A DNA stretch of 64,000 bases from Lachnospiraceae bacterium (GTDB lineage: Bacteria; Bacillota; Clostridia; Lachnospirales; Lachnospiraceae): contig JAQUUX010000002.1 of assembly GCA_028693705.1 (NCBI GenBank), forward strand, positions 1 to 64,000, in the 5' to 3' direction. Below, piece after piece: positions 27,401-38,011 of this stretch. The notes under the pieces were generated by a model that saw only the letters and a program-made list of their open reading frames with translations, was not told the origin of the DNA and did not search any database. Each line of letters starts with the position of its first letter. Position 1 is the stretch's first letter. The position numbers and the translations under genes were made by a program.

Positions 27401-27943
27401 TTATTTCTTACCAGTCTTACCAACTTTACGTCTGATGGTTTCATCAACATACTTAATACCTTTGCCCTTGTAAGGTTCAGGTCTTCTCTTGTCTCTGATT
27501 TCAGCTGCGAATTGGCCAACTTTTTCTTTATCAATACCCTTAACAATAATAAGGTTCTGACCATCCAGAACAGTTTCAATACCTTCTGGATCTGTCATTT
27601 CAACTGGATGAGAATATCCTAAGTTCAGAGTTAAAACTTTACCAGCTTTAGATGCTCTGTAACCTACACCGTTAACTTCCAGTTTCTTTTCGAAACCATC
27701 AGTTACACCAACAACCATGTTGTGGATCAGTGTTCTGGTCAAACCATGTAAGGATTTCATTTTCTTTAAATCATTTGGTCTGGAAACAGTAAGTTCTGCT
27801 CCTTCGATCTTCAGTTCCATTTCAGATGGTAATACTCTTTCCATGGTTCCTTTAGGACCTTTAACGGTCACTTTGTTATTTTCTGCAATTTCCACTGTAA
27901 CGCCAGCTGGAATTGCGATTGGCATTCTACCTATACGTGACAT
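27401..27943 (-). CDS. rplF: 50S ribosomal protein L6
   Basis: L6 (180 residues) lies near the factor-binding site of the large subunit. It begins [15 protein letters not shown] and ends with the basic [26 protein letters not shown] typical of the family. Both tandem L6 domains are complete. Confidence 0.98.
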   Translation of the reverse strand: MSRIGRMPIAIPAGVTVEIAENNKVTVKGPKGTMERVLPSEMELKIEGAELTVSRPNDLKKMKSLHGLTRTLIHNMVVGVTDGFEKKLEVNGVGYRASKAGKVLTLNLGYSHPVEMTDPEGIETVLDGQNLIIVKGIDKEKVGQFAAEIRDKRRPEPYKGKGIKYVDETIRRKVGKTGKK

Positions 27944-28053
27944 GCCCGTACCTCCTATAATTTCTATGGGACTAAATATTAATAGTTACTGCGATTGGCA
28001 TTTTGCTCTGCAAGAGCAAAATTTAATGAAGATTTCATCGAAATCTTCTATGA

Positions 28054-28455
28054 TTACCAAACGAATGCTAATACTTCGCCGCCAACCTGCAGCTGTCTAG
28101 CTGTTTTGTCAGTTACAACGCCCTGGTTTGTAGAAATGATTGCAATTCCTAAACCACCAAGAACTTTTGGAAGATCTTCTCTACCAGCATAGACACGAAG
28201 TCCTGGCTTAGAGATTCTCTTAATACCGGAAATGATCTTGTCATTCTTATCCATACCGTATTTTAAGGTAATGTGGATAGTCTTGAAACTTCCTTCATCA
28301 ACGATATCGAATTTCTTAATATATCCTTCGTCTAAAAGGATCTGCGCGATTGCTAACTTCATTTTAGATGATGGAACATCTACTGTATCATGTTTTGCAG
28401 TATTTGCATTACGGATTCTTGTAAGCATATCTGCAATTGGATCGCTCATTGTCAT
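28054..28455 (-). CDS. rpsH: 30S ribosomal protein S8
   Basis: S8 (133 residues) binds the central domain of 16S rRNA and in many bacteria represses the spc operon. It begins [18 protein letters not shown] and ends with [14 protein letters not shown]… GGEVLAFVW, both family hallmarks. A 110-base gap separates it from rplF. Confidence 0.98.
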   Translation of the reverse strand: MTMSDPIADMLTRIRNANTAKHDTVDVPSSKMKLAIAQILLDEGYIKKFDIVDEGSFKTIHITLKYGMDKNDKIISGIKRISKPGLRVYAGREDLPKVLGGLGIAIISTNQGVVTDKTARQLQVGGEVLAFVW

Positions 28456-28556
28456 GATTTTGCCTCCTTATTGATTATCTATTACGCACTCTCAGATTTT
28501 TGGAGCACCTGTGCGAATGCCATTGCATCCCGCATCAGGTCTTGCTCTTTTAAATC

Positions 28557-28742
28557 TTACCAACTTGCTTTTTTAACACCTGGGATCTGACCTTTATATG
28601 CCAATTCACGGAAGCAAACTCTGCAAATTCCGTATTTTTTCAACACTGAGTGAGGACGACCACAGATCTTACAACGTGTATAAGCTCTTGTAGAGAACTT
28701 AGGTGTACGCTGCTGTTTAATCTTCATTGATGTCTTTGCCAT
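28557..28742 (-). CDS. rpsN: 30S ribosomal protein S14, zinc type
   Basis: S14 type Z (61 residues) with two Cys pairs, CKIC and CRVC at about 24-27 and 40-43, that bind zinc. It ends [11 protein letters not shown] as in other Firmicutes. Between rplE and rpsH. Confidence 0.98.
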   Translation of the reverse strand: MAKTSMKIKQQRTPKFSTRAYTRCKICGRPHSVLKKYGICRVCFRELAYKGQIPGVKKASW

Positions 28743-28775
28743 GAATGAAAAACCTCCTTATAATCGAACAGATTA

Positions 28776-29318
28776 CTATTTTGCGAATGGCATATTGAAA
28801 CATGTCAATAATTCACGGGCTTCTTCGTCTGTCTTTGCTGTTGTTACGATGATAACATCCATACCTCTTACTTTATCAATCTTGTCGTATTCAATTTCAG
28901 GGAAGATAACCTGCTCTTTAATACCCAGTGCATAGTTTCCTCTGCCATCAAATGCATTTGGATTAATACCTCTAAAGTCACGTACACGTGGCAGAGCAAG
29001 GTTTACAAGACGATCAAGGAATTCGTACATCTTGTCGCCACGAAGAGTAACCTTACAACCAATTGGCATGCCTTCACGGATCTTAAAGTTTGCAATAGCG
29101 TTTTTTGCCTTTGTAAGAACTGGTTTCTGACCGGTAATGGTCTCCATTTCCTTTGCAGCTACTTCCAAAACCTTTGCATTATCTTTAGCTTCGCCAACGC
29201 CCATGTTAATAACGATCTTAGCGATCTTAGGAACTTCCATGACGTTTTTGTAGCCGAACTTCTTAGTCATCGCTTCCACGATTTCATCATTATACATACT
29301 TTTAAGTCTACTACTCAT
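28776..29318 (-). CDS. rplE: 50S ribosomal protein L5
   Basis: L5 (180 residues) binds 5S rRNA and contacts P-site tRNA. It shows [31 protein letters not shown] and [15 protein letters not shown] precedes the ATG. Follows rplX. Confidence 0.98.
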   Translation of the reverse strand: MSSRLKSMYNDEIVEAMTKKFGYKNVMEVPKIAKIVINMGVGEAKDNAKVLEVAAKEMETITGQKPVLTKAKNAIANFKIREGMPIGCKVTLRGDKMYEFLDRLVNLALPRVRDFRGINPNAFDGRGNYALGIKEQVIFPEIEYDKIDKVRGMDVIIVTTAKTDEEARELLTCFNMPFAK

Positions 29319-29340
29319 TGCTTAAACGACCTCCTTCCTC

Positions 29341-29655
29341 TTATTTATCGATTACGTCGCCAGTTGATTTAGCGAAACGTACTTTTTTGTCTCCATCCAT
29401 CTTGAAGCCTACTCTTGTTGCTTTTCCTTTATGAACGTACATTGCGTTGGAAGCATCAAAAGGAGCTTCTTTCTGAATAATACCACCCTCTTGGTTGGTA
29501 GCTGAAGGTTTCTCATGCTTTGTAATCTTGTTGACGCCTTCAACGGTAACTTTACCATTTTTGTGGTCAATTGCGGTTACTTTACCTTCTTTGTCCTTAT
29601 CCTTACCAGCGATTACTTTAACTGTATCGCCTACTTTAATCTTCATTGTTGACAT
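29341..29655 (-). CDS. rplX: 50S ribosomal protein L24
   Basis: L24 (104 residues) starts large-subunit assembly. The KOW motif is at [22 protein letters not shown] near the N-terminus, then [11 protein letters not shown]. Normal length, after rplN. Confidence 0.98.
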   Translation of the reverse strand: MSTMKIKVGDTVKVIAGKDKDKEGKVTAIDHKNGKVTVEGVNKITKHEKPSATNQEGGIIQKEAPFDASNAMYVHKGKATRVGFKMDGDKKVRFAKSTGDVIDK

Positions 29656-29666
29656 ACTGGCACCTC

Positions 29667-30035
29667 CTATAATACTTCTGGAGCCAGTGAAACAATTTTC
29701 ATAAACTGTTTTTCACGAAGCTCTCTTGCTACTGGTCCAAAGATACGAGTTCCTCTTGGAGTGTTATCGTCTTTGATAATAACAGCAGCATTTTCGTCAA
29801 ATTTGATATAAGAACCGTCTTTACGACGAGCACCTTTTACAGTACGTACAACTACGGCTTTTACAACGTCGCCTTTTTTAACAACGCCACCTGGTGTTGC
29901 ATCTTTGACAGAAGCAACGATTACATCGCCGATCTGTGCATATCTTCTTGTAGATCCGCCCATAACTCTGATGCAAAGTAATTCTTTGGCACCGGTATTA
30001 TCAGCAACCTTAAGTCTGGTCTCCTGTTGTACCAT
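29667..30035 (-). CDS. rplN: 50S ribosomal protein L14
   Basis: L14 (122 residues) lies at the subunit interface. It begins [22 protein letters not shown] and ends [16 protein letters not shown]. First gene of the spc group, 21 bases after rpsQ. Confidence 0.98.
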   Translation of the reverse strand: MVQQETRLKVADNTGAKELLCIRVMGGSTRRYAQIGDVIVASVKDATPGGVVKKGDVVKAVVVRTVKGARRKDGSYIKFDENAAVIIKDDNTPRGTRIFGPVARELREKQFMKIVSLAPEVL

Positions 30036-30056
30036 GCTAATTCTCCTTCCAATTCG

Positions 30057-30314
30057 TTATTTAACTTTTTCAACGACTTCAACAAGTCTCCATCTCTTAT
30101 CTTTAGATAATGGTCTTGTCTCCATAACCTTTACGGTATCACCGATGTTGCATTCATTATTCTCATCATGAGCCTTTAACTTTACAGTTCTCTTAACGAT
30201 TTTGCTGTAAAGAGGATGCATAACATTATCCTGGATTGCTACAACGATTGTCTTATCCATTTTATTACTTACGACCTTACCGACACGGGTCTTTCTTAAA
30301 TTTCTTTCTTCCAC
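30057..30314 (-). CDS. rpsQ: 30S ribosomal protein S17
   Basis: S17 (85 residues), an OB-fold primary binder of 16S rRNA. It has [19 protein letters not shown] and [14 protein letters not shown]. Last gene of the S10 group. Confidence 0.98.
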   Translation of the reverse strand: MEERNLRKTRVGKVVSNKMDKTIVVAIQDNVMHPLYSKIVKRTVKLKAHDENNECNIGDTVKVMETRPLSKDKRWRLVEVVEKVK

Positions 30315-30374
30315 GATTTTGTCTCCTTTCTAGGTTTCCACCACCGGCCTGTAAACAGGCGAGTGCAACGATGC

Positions 30375-30581
30375 TTAGTTTTCTTTAGCAATAGCGGTAA
30401 TAGCAGTCTGAATTCTTGCGATGTTCTTACGAACCTCACGGATTCTTGCTGTATTATCCAGCTGGTTTGTTGCATTCTGGAATCTCAGATTGAAAAGCTC
30501 TTTCTTAGCAGAAGTTAATTCATCTGCTAATTCAGCAGCATTCTTTGCTTTTAATTCTTCATAATATTTATTAGTTTTCAT
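30375..30581 (-). CDS. rpmC: 50S ribosomal protein L29
   Basis: L29 (68 residues), two antiparallel helices at the tunnel exit, with [30 protein letters not shown]. Its start overlaps the end of rplP by 11 bases, a usual coupling. Confidence 0.98.
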   Translation of the reverse strand: MKTNKYYEELKAKNAAELADELTSAKKELFNLRFQNATNQLDNTARIREVRKNIARIQTAITAIAKEN

Positions 30582-31008
30582 CTAATGCACCGCCTTCCAA
30601 TGTTGCTTTAGAAACGATCTTGCATCTACATGGAAGCTTGTGTGTTGCAAGACGTAATGCTTCTTTGCAGGTCTCATCATCTACACCAGAGATCTCAAAT
30701 AACACACGGCCCGGTTTAACAACTGCTACCCAGTATTCAAGAGTACCTTTTCCGGAACCCATACGTGTTTCTGCTGGTTTTGCTGTTACTGGTTTATCAG
30801 GAAAAATCTTAATCCAAACCTGACCACCACGCTTGATATAACGTGTCATAGCAACACGGGCTGCCTCGATCTGATTTGATTTAATCCAACATGGCTCTAA
30901 TGCTACGATACCCCAATCACCATAAGTGATCTTATTACCACGGGTAATCTTACCTGCCATAGATCCACGGAACTGTTTACGACGTTTTACTCTTTTTGGC
31001 ATTAACAT
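30571..31008 (-). CDS. rplP: 50S ribosomal protein L16
   Basis: L16 (145 residues) shapes the A-site region of the large subunit. It begins [15 protein letters not shown], matching the family start MLxPKR, and has the RMGSGKG motif. Two bases after rpsC. Confidence 0.98.
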   Translation of the reverse strand: MLMPKRVKRRKQFRGSMAGKITRGNKITYGDWGIVALEPCWIKSNQIEAARVAMTRYIKRGGQVWIKIFPDKPVTAKPAETRMGSGKGTLEYWVAVVKPGRVLFEISGVDDETCKEALRLATHKLPCRCKIVSKATLEGGALDEN

Positions 31009-31010
31009 AA

Positions 31011-31688
31011 TTATTTATCGCTCCCTTCCTTGGAAGTTGCTCTTGCTTCGGCATTTCCTTTCGTAGGAAGTACTTCGCCCTTATAGATCCAAACCTTGAC
31101 ACCTACTTTGCCATAGGTTGTATCTGCTTCTGCAAATCCATAATCGATATCAGCACGTAATGTCTGAAGTGGAATAGTACCTTCGCTGTAGAACTCTGTA
31201 CGGGCCATATCAGCACCGCCAAGACGTCCGGAACAACATGTTTTGATACCCATTGCACCAGATTTCATGGTTCTACCCATGCAAGACTTCATTGCTCTTC
31301 TGAAAGATACACGGTTCTCTAACTGACCAGCGATATTTTCAGCTACTAACTGAGCATCTTTATCAGGTCTCTTGATTTCTTTGATATCAACGATAACCTT
31401 TTTGTCAGTTAATTTAGCAAGCTCATTTTTGGTTACTTCGATTTCTGCGCCACCCTTACCGATGATAACACCAGGCTTAGCGGTGAAGATGATAACCTTT
31501 ACTCTGTCAGATGCTCTTTCGATCTCGATCTTAGAAACACCGGCAGCAAATAATTTTTTCTTTAAGAATTTTCTAATGTTGTAATCTTCAACTAAGAAGT
31601 CGGAGAAATCAGCATCAGCATACCATTTGGAATCCCAGTCTTTAATGACTCCGACTCTTAAGCCATGTGGATTTACTTTCTGTCCCAT
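31011..31688 (-). CDS. rpsC: 30S ribosomal protein S3
   Basis: S3 (225 residues) forms the mRNA entry pore and has helicase activity with S4 and S5. The KH domain with [15 protein letters not shown] (near 76-90) and the C-terminal [12 protein letters not shown] motif are clear. The last residues are a short charged tail. Confidence 0.98.
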   Translation of the reverse strand: MGQKVNPHGLRVGVIKDWDSKWYADADFSDFLVEDYNIRKFLKKKLFAAGVSKIEIERASDRVKVIIFTAKPGVIIGKGGAEIEVTKNELAKLTDKKVIVDIKEIKRPDKDAQLVAENIAGQLENRVSFRRAMKSCMGRTMKSGAMGIKTCCSGRLGGADMARTEFYSEGTIPLQTLRADIDYGFAEADTTYGKVGVKVWIYKGEVLPTKGNAEARATSKEGSDK

Positions 31689-31700
31689 TACTCTTCCTCC

Positions 31701-32087
31701 TTATCTTTCATCCAATACTACAGTAATATTGCTCATTCTCTTTTCGATTCTATAAGCTCTACCCTGTGCTCTTGGACGTACTCTCTTCATGATAGGTCCA
31801 CAGTTTGCATAGCATTCTGCAACATAAAGATTCTCAGCATTCATGCCATTATTGTTTTCAGCGTTTGCTGCTGCTGAATTTACTAATTTTAATACAACGC
31901 TAGAAGCATATCTTGGGTTGTATGTTAAGATTGCTCTTGCTGTTTCTACATCTTTGCCTCTGATGGCATCTAATACGAAACATGCTTTCTGGACTGAAAC
32001 TCTTGCATAAGATAACTTAGCGGAAGGTCTCTTGTCACAATTTGCATTTCTTTCTCTTTTTATTTGGGATCTATGTCCTTTAGCCAT
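31701..32087 (-). CDS. rplV: 50S ribosomal protein L22
   Basis: L22 (128 residues) lines the nascent-peptide tunnel by a beta hairpin. It shows ARVSVQKACFVLDAIRGK and the C-terminal hairpin GPIMKRVRPRAQGRAYRIEKRMSNI-type sequence in its normal place. Confidence 0.98.
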   Translation of the reverse strand: MAKGHRSQIKRERNANCDKRPSAKLSYARVSVQKACFVLDAIRGKDVETARAILTYNPRYASSVVLKLVNSAAANAENNNGMNAENLYVAECYANCGPIMKRVRPRAQGRAYRIEKRMSNITVVLDER

Positions 32088-32107
32088 TGATGAAGCCTCC
32101 TTTCCTA

Positions 32108-32389
32108 TTATCTAACACCGGATTTTTTGTCGTCCTTACCATGACCTCTAAAGGTTCTGGTAGCAACGAATTCGCCAAGTTTATGTCCAACCATATCTTC
32201 TGTAACATATACAGGAACATGCTTTCTTCCGTCATGAACTGCAATTGTATGTCCAACAAAGGACGGGAAAATTGTAGAACGACGGGACCAGGTCTTAATA
32301 ACCTGCTTCTGTCCTGCAGCATTCATAGCATCTACTTTTTTCAGTAAGCTAGCGTCTGCGAAAGGTCCTTTTTTAAGTGATCTTGCCAT
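32108..32389 (-). CDS. rpsS: 30S ribosomal protein S19
   Basis: S19 (93 residues), head protein. It begins [18 protein letters not shown] and has [22 protein letters not shown]-type sequence. Between rplB and rplV. Confidence 0.98.
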   Translation of the reverse strand: MARSLKKGPFADASLLKKVDAMNAAGQKQVIKTWSRRSTIFPSFVGHTIAVHDGRKHVPVYVTEDMVGHKLGEFVATRTFRGHGKDDKKSGVR

Positions 32390-32420
32390 TGTCTTTCCTC
32401 CTTATTTAATCGCGAAGCCA

Positions 32421-33263
32421 TTATTTAATGGCTTTTCCATCACGTCTTCTTACGATCAGCTTGTTAGACTTGTTTTTCTTCTTACGTGTCTTTAAGCCAA
32501 GTGCAGGTTTGCCCCAAGGTGTACATGGACCTGGACGACCGATAGGTGCTTTACCTTCACCACCACCGTGTGGATGGTCATTAGGGTTCATAACAGAACC
32601 ACGAACTGTAGGTCTAATACCCATATGACGTTTACGTCCTGCTTTACCCAGATTAATAAGGTTGTGATCAACATTACCAACACTACCGATTGTTGCACGA
32701 CAGATGATTGGTACCATTCTCATTTCGCCTGAAGGAAGTCTTAATGTTGCATATTTTCCTTCTTTTGCCATCAGCTGTGCGCTGTTTCCTGCGGAACGAA
32801 CCAACTGGCCGCCCTTGCCAGGATATAATTCAATGTTGTGTACCTGAGTACCAACAGGAATGTTCTCCAGAGGTAAGCAGTTACCAACTCTAACTTCTGC
32901 TGCAGCACCATTCATGATCTTCATGCCATCAGTTAAACCTTCCGGAGCAAGGATATATGTCTTTTCTCCATCTGCGTATGCGATCAATGCAATGTTTGCT
33001 GTTCTGTTTGGATCATATTCGATACCAACTACAGTTGCAGGAATGTTATCTTTGTATCTCTTGAAATCGATGATTCTGTATAACTTTCTGTTTCCACCGC
33101 CGTGGTGTCTAACAGTGATTTTACCCTGATTATTACGGCCTGCTGTCTTTGCAAGGGATTTGCAAAGTGATTTTTCAGGAGTTGTCTTAGTGATCTCAGA
33201 AAAATCAGATCCAGTCATATTACGTCTGGAAGGTGTATATGGGTTATATGTCTTAATTCCCAT
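32421..33263 (-). CDS. rplB: 50S ribosomal protein L2
   Basis: L2 (280 residues) is near the peptidyl transferase centre. The C-terminal [18 protein letters not shown] motif with the conserved His and the [14 protein letters not shown] stretch are present. Normal length and ends. Confidence 0.98.
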   Translation of the reverse strand: MGIKTYNPYTPSRRNMTGSDFSEITKTTPEKSLCKSLAKTAGRNNQGKITVRHHGGGNRKLYRIIDFKRYKDNIPATVVGIEYDPNRTANIALIAYADGEKTYILAPEGLTDGMKIMNGAAAEVRVGNCLPLENIPVGTQVHNIELYPGKGGQLVRSAGNSAQLMAKEGKYATLRLPSGEMRMVPIICRATIGSVGNVDHNLINLGKAGRKRHMGIRPTVRGSVMNPNDHPHGGGEGKAPIGRPGPCTPWGKPALGLKTRKKKNKSNKLIVRRRDGKAIK

Positions 33264-33320
33264 TTTCGTATCTCCTTTACTTATTTATTATCGCACTTGT
33301 CTGTGCATATTGTCTGACAA

Positions 33321-33620
33321 TCAAAGTCCTGTGAAGATCTCAATTTCTTTGCTGTCTTCTGTTAATTTTACGATTGCTTTTTTTGTCTTAGCAGTCTGAC
33401 CAAATGTCATTCCACGTCTCTTTGTCTTACCATCAGAATTGATAGTATTAACAGAAGCAACCTTTGTTCCTTCAAACATTTTTTCAACAGCTTCCTTGAT
33501 CTGAGTCTTGTTAGCTTCCGGATGAACTAAGAAAGTATATTTCTTTTCGCTCATGCCTGCCATGCTCTTCTCGGTTACTACTGGTTTGAGGATTACATCA
33601 TAATATTTTACGTCTGCCAT
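33321..33620 (-). CDS. rplW: 50S ribosomal protein L23
   Basis: L23 (99 residues) docks trigger factor and SRP at the tunnel exit. It shows [16 protein letters not shown] and [19 protein letters not shown]. Its first base is the last base of rplD, so the two are coupled. Confidence 0.98.
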   Translation of the reverse strand: MADVKYYDVILKPVVTEKSMAGMSEKKYTFLVHPEANKTQIKEAVEKMFEGTKVASVNTINSDGKTKRRGMTFGQTAKTKKAIVKLTEDSKEIEIFTGL

Positions 33621-34240
33621 TATGCGTACACCTCCTCGATCTTTGTAACAGCATCCTTTGTAAGAACTACTGTGTTAGCTTTCATTACATCATATACATT
33701 GATTGTGCTTGTGCTGGCTGTCTGAACAGTAGGAATGTTCTTTGCGGACATAATTACGTTCATATCATTGTCAATAACAACCAGTGCAGTTTTCTCAATC
33801 TTTAAGTTTGTTAAAACATTCTGGAAATTCTTTGTCTTGATTTCATCAAATTTCAGATCATCAATTACGATTAACTTGCTGTCCTGAACTTTGCTGGTTA
33901 AAGCAGACTTTAATGCTGCTCTCTTTTCCTTCTTGTTCATCTTGAAGGAGTAATCTCTTGGAACTGGAGCGAATACAACACCGCCGCCGGTCCACTGTGG
34001 AGCTCTTGTTGAACCCTGTCTAGCATGACCGGTTCCCTTCTGTCTCCAAGGTTTTCTTCCGCCACCGGCTACTTCAGAACGAGTTTTTGCTTTCTGAGTT
34101 CCCTGACGATTGTTTGCAAGCTGCTGTACGACTGCCATGTGTACCAGGTGTTCATTAACTTCAACACCAAAGATTGCATCGCTTAAGTCGATTTTACCAA
34201 CTTCCTTGCCTTCCATATTATAAACAGATACGTTTGCCAT
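33620..34240 (-). CDS. rplD: 50S ribosomal protein L4
   Basis: L4 (206 residues) lines the exit tunnel; in some bacteria it represses the S10 operon. The loop [25 protein letters not shown] is present near 50-75. After rplC by 21 bases. Confidence 0.98.
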   Translation of the reverse strand: MANVSVYNMEGKEVGKIDLSDAIFGVEVNEHLVHMAVVQQLANNRQGTQKAKTRSEVAGGGRKPWRQKGTGHARQGSTRAPQWTGGGVVFAPVPRDYSFKMNKKEKRAALKSALTSKVQDSKLIVIDDLKFDEIKTKNFQNVLTNLKIEKTALVVIDNDMNVIMSAKNIPTVQTASTSTINVYDVMKANTVVLTKDAVTKIEEVYA

Positions 34241-34261
34241 CTGAATGGTCCTCCTTTCCTA

Positions 34262-34945
34262 TTAAGCCTCAGTCCTTGTAGTTTCTTTAATTGTTACTAA
34301 AGCTTTCTTAGGTCCTGGTACTGCACCTTTTACTAACAGTAAATTCTTCTCAGCATCTACTCTTACAACTTCAAGGTTCTGTACGGTTGCCTTTACATGA
34401 CCCATATGGCCAGGCATTCCTTTTCCCTTAAATACACGGCTTGGTGAAGAGCAAGCGCCGTTGGAACCCTGATGACGATGGAATTTAGAACCATGCTTCA
34501 TAGGTCCTCTGTGCTGACCAAGTCTCTTGATAGCGCCCTGGAATCCTTTACCTTTAGTAATAGCGGTTGCATCAATCTTATCTCCAGCTGCAAAAATGTC
34601 AGCTTTGATTTCCTGTGCTAATGCATATTCGGAAACATTTTCAATTCTGAATTCTTTTACAAATCTCTTAGCTGAAACGCCAGCTTTTGCAAAATGTCCC
34701 TTCTGTGCTTTGTTAACGCCATGTCTGTGAGCGATCTGTGTCTTTCCGCCCTTGTCTTTTGAAATTACTTTTTCTGCTTTGTCAGCAAATCCAACCTGGA
34801 TTGCTTCGTAACCATCGTTCTCTTCAGTCTTGATCTGTGTTACTACACAAGGACCAGCTTCCAGAACTGTTACCGGAACAAGTACACCATCTTCATTGAA
34901 GATCTGTGTCATACCGACTTTTGTTGCTAAAATAGCTTTCTTCAT
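34262..34945 (-). CDS. rplC: 50S ribosomal protein L3
   Basis: L3 (227 residues) is an early assembly protein whose loop nears the peptidyl transferase centre. It begins [20 protein letters not shown] and has [23 protein letters not shown]. It is somewhat longer than the 209-residue proteobacterial form, with a short variable insertion and C-terminal tail. Confidence 0.97.
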   Translation of the reverse strand: MKKAILATKVGMTQIFNEDGVLVPVTVLEAGPCVVTQIKTEENDGYEAIQVGFADKAEKVISKDKGGKTQIAHRHGVNKAQKGHFAKAGVSAKRFVKEFRIENVSEYALAQEIKADIFAAGDKIDATAITKGKGFQGAIKRLGQHRGPMKHGSKFHRHQGSNGACSSPSRVFKGKGMPGHMGHVKATVQNLEVVRVDAEKNLLLVKGAVPGPKKALVTIKETTRTEA

Positions 34946-35032
34946 TTCTTACCTCCTGTTATTCTACAGCGGCCCAGTCTCAAGAACTGTGCATACTAGT
35001 AGGGGTTTGTTGTTATTGTTTCATCGTCAAAA

Positions 35033-35353
35033 TTAGTTTGTCTTCATTTTGATATCGATGTAAACACCGGTTGGCATTTCCAGTCTCTGCAATGCATCAA
35101 CGGTTTTCTGTGTTGGTGCAATGATATCGATCAGTCTCTTGTGGGTTCTCTGTTCGAACTGTTCACGAGAATCTTTGTACTTGTGAGTAGCTCTTAAGAT
35201 CGTAACTACTTCCTTCTTAGTTGGAAGTGGTACCGGTCCGCTAACCTGAGATCCGTTCTTCTTTACTGTTTCGATGATTTTTTTGGCAGACGCATCAACT
35301 AACTGATGTTCGTAAGCTTTAAGTGTAATTCTCATTACCTGCTGATTTGCCAT
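35033..35353 (-). CDS. rpsJ: 30S ribosomal protein S10
   Basis: S10 (106 residues) is a head protein and also NusE, a transcription antitermination factor. It shows the family's [18 protein letters not shown] start, [11 protein letters not shown] and the end YIDIKMK. AGGAGGCGAC lies upstream. First gene of the S10 operon, with a leader of about 265 bases. Confidence 0.98.
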   Translation of the reverse strand: MANQQVMRITLKAYEHQLVDASAKKIIETVKKNGSQVSGPVPLPTKKEVVTILRATHKYKDSREQFEQRTHKRLIDIIAPTQKTVDALQRLEMPTGVYIDIKMKTN

Positions 35354-35394
35354 AAAAAAAGTCGCCTCCTTTTCGCACTTTTTAGATTAAGTAC

Positions 35395-35503
35395 GACAAG
35401 CGGTGACTGTACACTCTCCCGTGTGTGTCCTGCAAAAGCACTTCACATACGTCGTTTCTACAACTTCATTTCTGTAGACGTTTTTACTGTACAGTGACTT
35501 GTC
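35395..35503 (-). promoter_or_regulatory. Structured S10 operon leader
   Basis: On the minus strand GACAAG…CTTGTC close a 109-base domain, continued by ACTGTAC/GTACAGT after an internal loop, with a smaller hairpin CTACAG…TTGTAG inside. It lies between the predicted promoter and rpsJ and could be an autoregulatory leader. No known leader family was matched. Confidence 0.55.
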
Positions 35504-35625
35504 GTCAGTTTCCTGGGTACCTTACGGCCCCTTGACATTCGCTCCACGGAAAACCTGCTTTAGAATTATTGTTTTTTCTAAGCAGCAACCTCACGCTTCA
35601 TAGCTATCATGCCACAGCAAGGATT

Positions 35626-35654
35626 AGTATACAGTAAATATTTCGGTTGTGCAA
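35626..35654 (-). promoter_or_regulatory. S10 operon promoter
   Basis: TTGCAC (35649-35654), 17 bases, TATACT (35626-35631) on the minus strand, 273 bases before the rpsJ start. The best promoter-like pair in the 900-base gap. Confidence 0.75.
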
Positions 35655-35741
35655 GTGGTTTTGAAGAAATATTGTATTTTTTTTAGTACAAAGTGATAGT
35701 GGGTATTTGGAAGTGATTTTTGTTGGAAATGGGTGTAATTC

Positions 35742-35976
35742 GCAATAGATGGAATGTATTTCTGCGGCGTTGTGCGGGAATAAGATGTTCTAAGTATTCC
35801 GGTTAACTTTCTTGTTGCTTTCGCAATCGGCTTATAGGTGCCATCCGGGCACCATAAGCCTTTTTCGGACATCCTTGTCCGAAAATTGCTGGTATCCGGA
35901 TCGGAATGCTAAGAACATCTAATTCCCTGCCAAAGCTGCAAAAATATATTCTATCTATTGTGATAACATCTATTGC
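35742..35976. repeat. Large imperfect palindrome upstream of the S10 promoter
   Basis: Nested inverted repeats: an outer CAATAGATGGAATGTATTT (35743-) with its near complement at 35942-35960 (or the CATCTATTG at 35968-35976); then AGATGTTCTAAGTATTCCG with CGGAATGCTAAGAACATCT; and at the core GGCTTATAGGTGCC/GGCACCATAAGCC and TCGGACA/TGTCCGA hairpins. It has no coding sequence and no sequence in common with the two-copy element, though the build is similar. The remaining gap to putP (35977-36264) is AT-rich. Confidence 0.75.
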
Positions 35977-36179
35977 AATTATTCACTTCAAATCACTGCC
36001 TGTGTGGTTATCAGCAATAGTTGGAGTATTACCTCTATATTCTAACTATATATTATAGAAGAAACACGTTTTTATTTCTACTGATTCTTTTCTATATTAT
36101 TTTCTATATTATAATGAATACTCTCTTTTTACCTACGCTGCTTTTCAATGAAATGATAACTTGTCCTTATCAGATTGGT

Positions 36180-36224
36180 ATTGACAGTATGTCGTACAAC
36201 GAAGTTGCATGACATACTGCCAAT
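36180..36224 (-). terminator. Hairpin after putP
   Basis: ATTGACAGTATGTC…GACATACTGCCAAT with an inner CAAC/GTTG gives a strong interrupted stem, 41 bases past the putP stop. No long T-run follows, so termination may be Rho-assisted or the hairpin may only protect the 3' end. Confidence 0.5.
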
Positions 36225-36264
36225 GCAATCCACTAAGTACACATTTTTATTTCATTAGAAAACC

Positions 36265-37800
36265 TTACTCCACATTGCGATTCTTTACATCCTCAAATTC
36301 CTGCAGAATTTCTGCACTTGGTTCAGGAGTAGCAAGGCTGACTACGATAATAAATACCAAACTGATTACAAAACCGGAAGCCAGAGAATATAATCCGGTA
36401 ACAGTTCCAATAGTCTGTCCTCCTATAATAGGAAGATAATCCCACACCAGAACTGTTAATGCTCCGCTGGCAATACCTGCAACAGCCCCCTGGAGATTGG
36501 TTCTCTTCCAGAACAAAGATAACAGTACTGTTGGTCCAAACGCTGCGCCCAGACCTGCCCATGCGTTAGATACCAGGCCCATGATGGAGCTGTTAGGGTT
36601 TAAAGCAATTATGTACGCCAGAACTGCAATAACAACAACTGTGATTCTGCTGATGCGTAAAACTGTTTTGTCATCTGCATCTTTACGGATAATACCTTTA
36701 TAAATATCTTCTGCCATACTGGAGGCTGATACTAAAAGCTGTGAATCTGCGGTTGACATAATTGCAGCCAAAATACCACAGAGGAATATACCTCCAATAA
36801 CAGGTGCATTAATATCCTGGGTAAATACCTTTATAATCATCTGAATAAATACTTTTTCTTCTGCACCACCGGTTAAAACTTCCGGATACAGATACGCTCT
36901 TCCCACAACACCAATAATACATGCAAACACTAAGGACAGTGCAACCCAGATAATAGCAACTCCTTTGGATTTGTTTAATTCTTTTTCATCTCTGACTGCC
37001 ATGAAACGAACCAGAATATGAGGCATACCACAGTAACCAAGTCCCCATGCCAGCTGTGAAATAATATCAACGGCTGAATATGTACCGGAACCGCTGTTCA
37101 TCACTGCCAGATAAGCTGCTGAACCGCCTTCTACTCCACTTGCATCCAGAAGAGATACAATATCACCGCCAATGAAACCATATGCAACCAAAGGAACAAT
37201 CAGTAATCCGATTAACATCAATGTCCCCTGGATAAAATCGGTAGCACAAACGGCCATAAATCCACCCATGAATGTATAAGTCAAAATAACGATTGCACCG
37301 ATAGTCAATGCAATTTTATAATCAAGACCAAATACTGAATTAAATAATTTTCCACCGGCAGCCAAAGCTGATGCTGTATATACCAAAAAGAAAATTACAA
37401 TTGTAATAGAAGAAATCAATAACAATATTCTCTTCTTATCATGAAATCTGTTTTCAAAATAGGTTGGCAACGTCAATGCGTTATTTGCGCGAATGGTATA
37501 TCGGCGTAATCTTCCGGAAATAAAAAGCCAGTTACAAACTGTACCAATAAACAAACCAACAGCTATCCAGATCTGTCCGGTTCCCATTGCATATACTGAA
37601 CCCGGTAAGCCCATCAAAAGCCAGCCACTCATGTCAGATGCCTGAGCAGATAAAGCTGCCACAAAGCCACCCAGCTTTCTTCCTCCCAGGAAATAATCCT
37701 CCGCATTACTATTTTTCTTGGCATAAATAGCACCTACAACAACCATACACAGCAGGTATAGCACAAATGCTACTATGATCCATCCTATAGAATCACTCAT
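36265..37800 (-). CDS. putP: Sodium/proline symporter PutP
   Basis: A sodium:solute symporter (SSS family) of 511 residues with about 13 membrane helices. It shows the N-terminal YFLGGRKLGGFVAALSAQASDMSGWLLMGLPG-type region that carries sodium- and proline-binding residues, and ADSQLLVSASSMAEDIYK in the middle. The ATG at 37800 has GAGGGAG upstream; a longer frame to 37887 adds only unrelated residues. Sister substrates (other amino acids) cannot be excluded. Confidence 0.93.
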   Translation of the reverse strand: MSDSIGWIIVAFVLYLLCMVVVGAIYAKKNSNAEDYFLGGRKLGGFVAALSAQASDMSGWLLMGLPGSVYAMGTGQIWIAVGLFIGTVCNWLFISGRLRRYTIRANNALTLPTYFENRFHDKKRILLLISSITIVIFFLVYTASALAAGGKLFNSVFGLDYKIALTIGAIVILTYTFMGGFMAVCATDFIQGTLMLIGLLIVPLVAYGFIGGDIVSLLDASGVEGGSAAYLAVMNSGSGTYSAVDIISQLAWGLGYCGMPHILVRFMAVRDEKELNKSKGVAIIWVALSLVFACIIGVVGRAYLYPEVLTGGAEEKVFIQMIIKVFTQDINAPVIGGIFLCGILAAIMSTADSQLLVSASSMAEDIYKGIIRKDADDKTVLRISRITVVVIAVLAYIIALNPNSSIMGLVSNAWAGLGAAFGPTVLLSLFWKRTNLQGAVAGIASGALTVLVWDYLPIIGGQTIGTVTGLYSLASGFVISLVFIIVVSLATPEPSAEILQEFEDVKNRNVE

Positions 37801-38011
37801 AGTCTCCCTCTTTCTGCCGTGGAAACGACATTTTATTATTGTATACGAAAATACAACTTGTTGTTCATTATAATAGAGGATTGTCATTTCGTCAACTTAT
37901 TGCATAATTCCATTTTGTTATATCTTGTATGCCTATCTTCAACTAAACTTGTTGTACTAAGTCTGTTTTATGGTAAAATAAATGCAGTAAAGTTTCAACA
38001 AGGAGAAAATT

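Noticed and set aside
35624-35872. 82-codon minus-strand frame upstream of rpsJ
   Set aside because: It runs through the nested palindrome and the S10 promoter, has no ribosome site and no family match.
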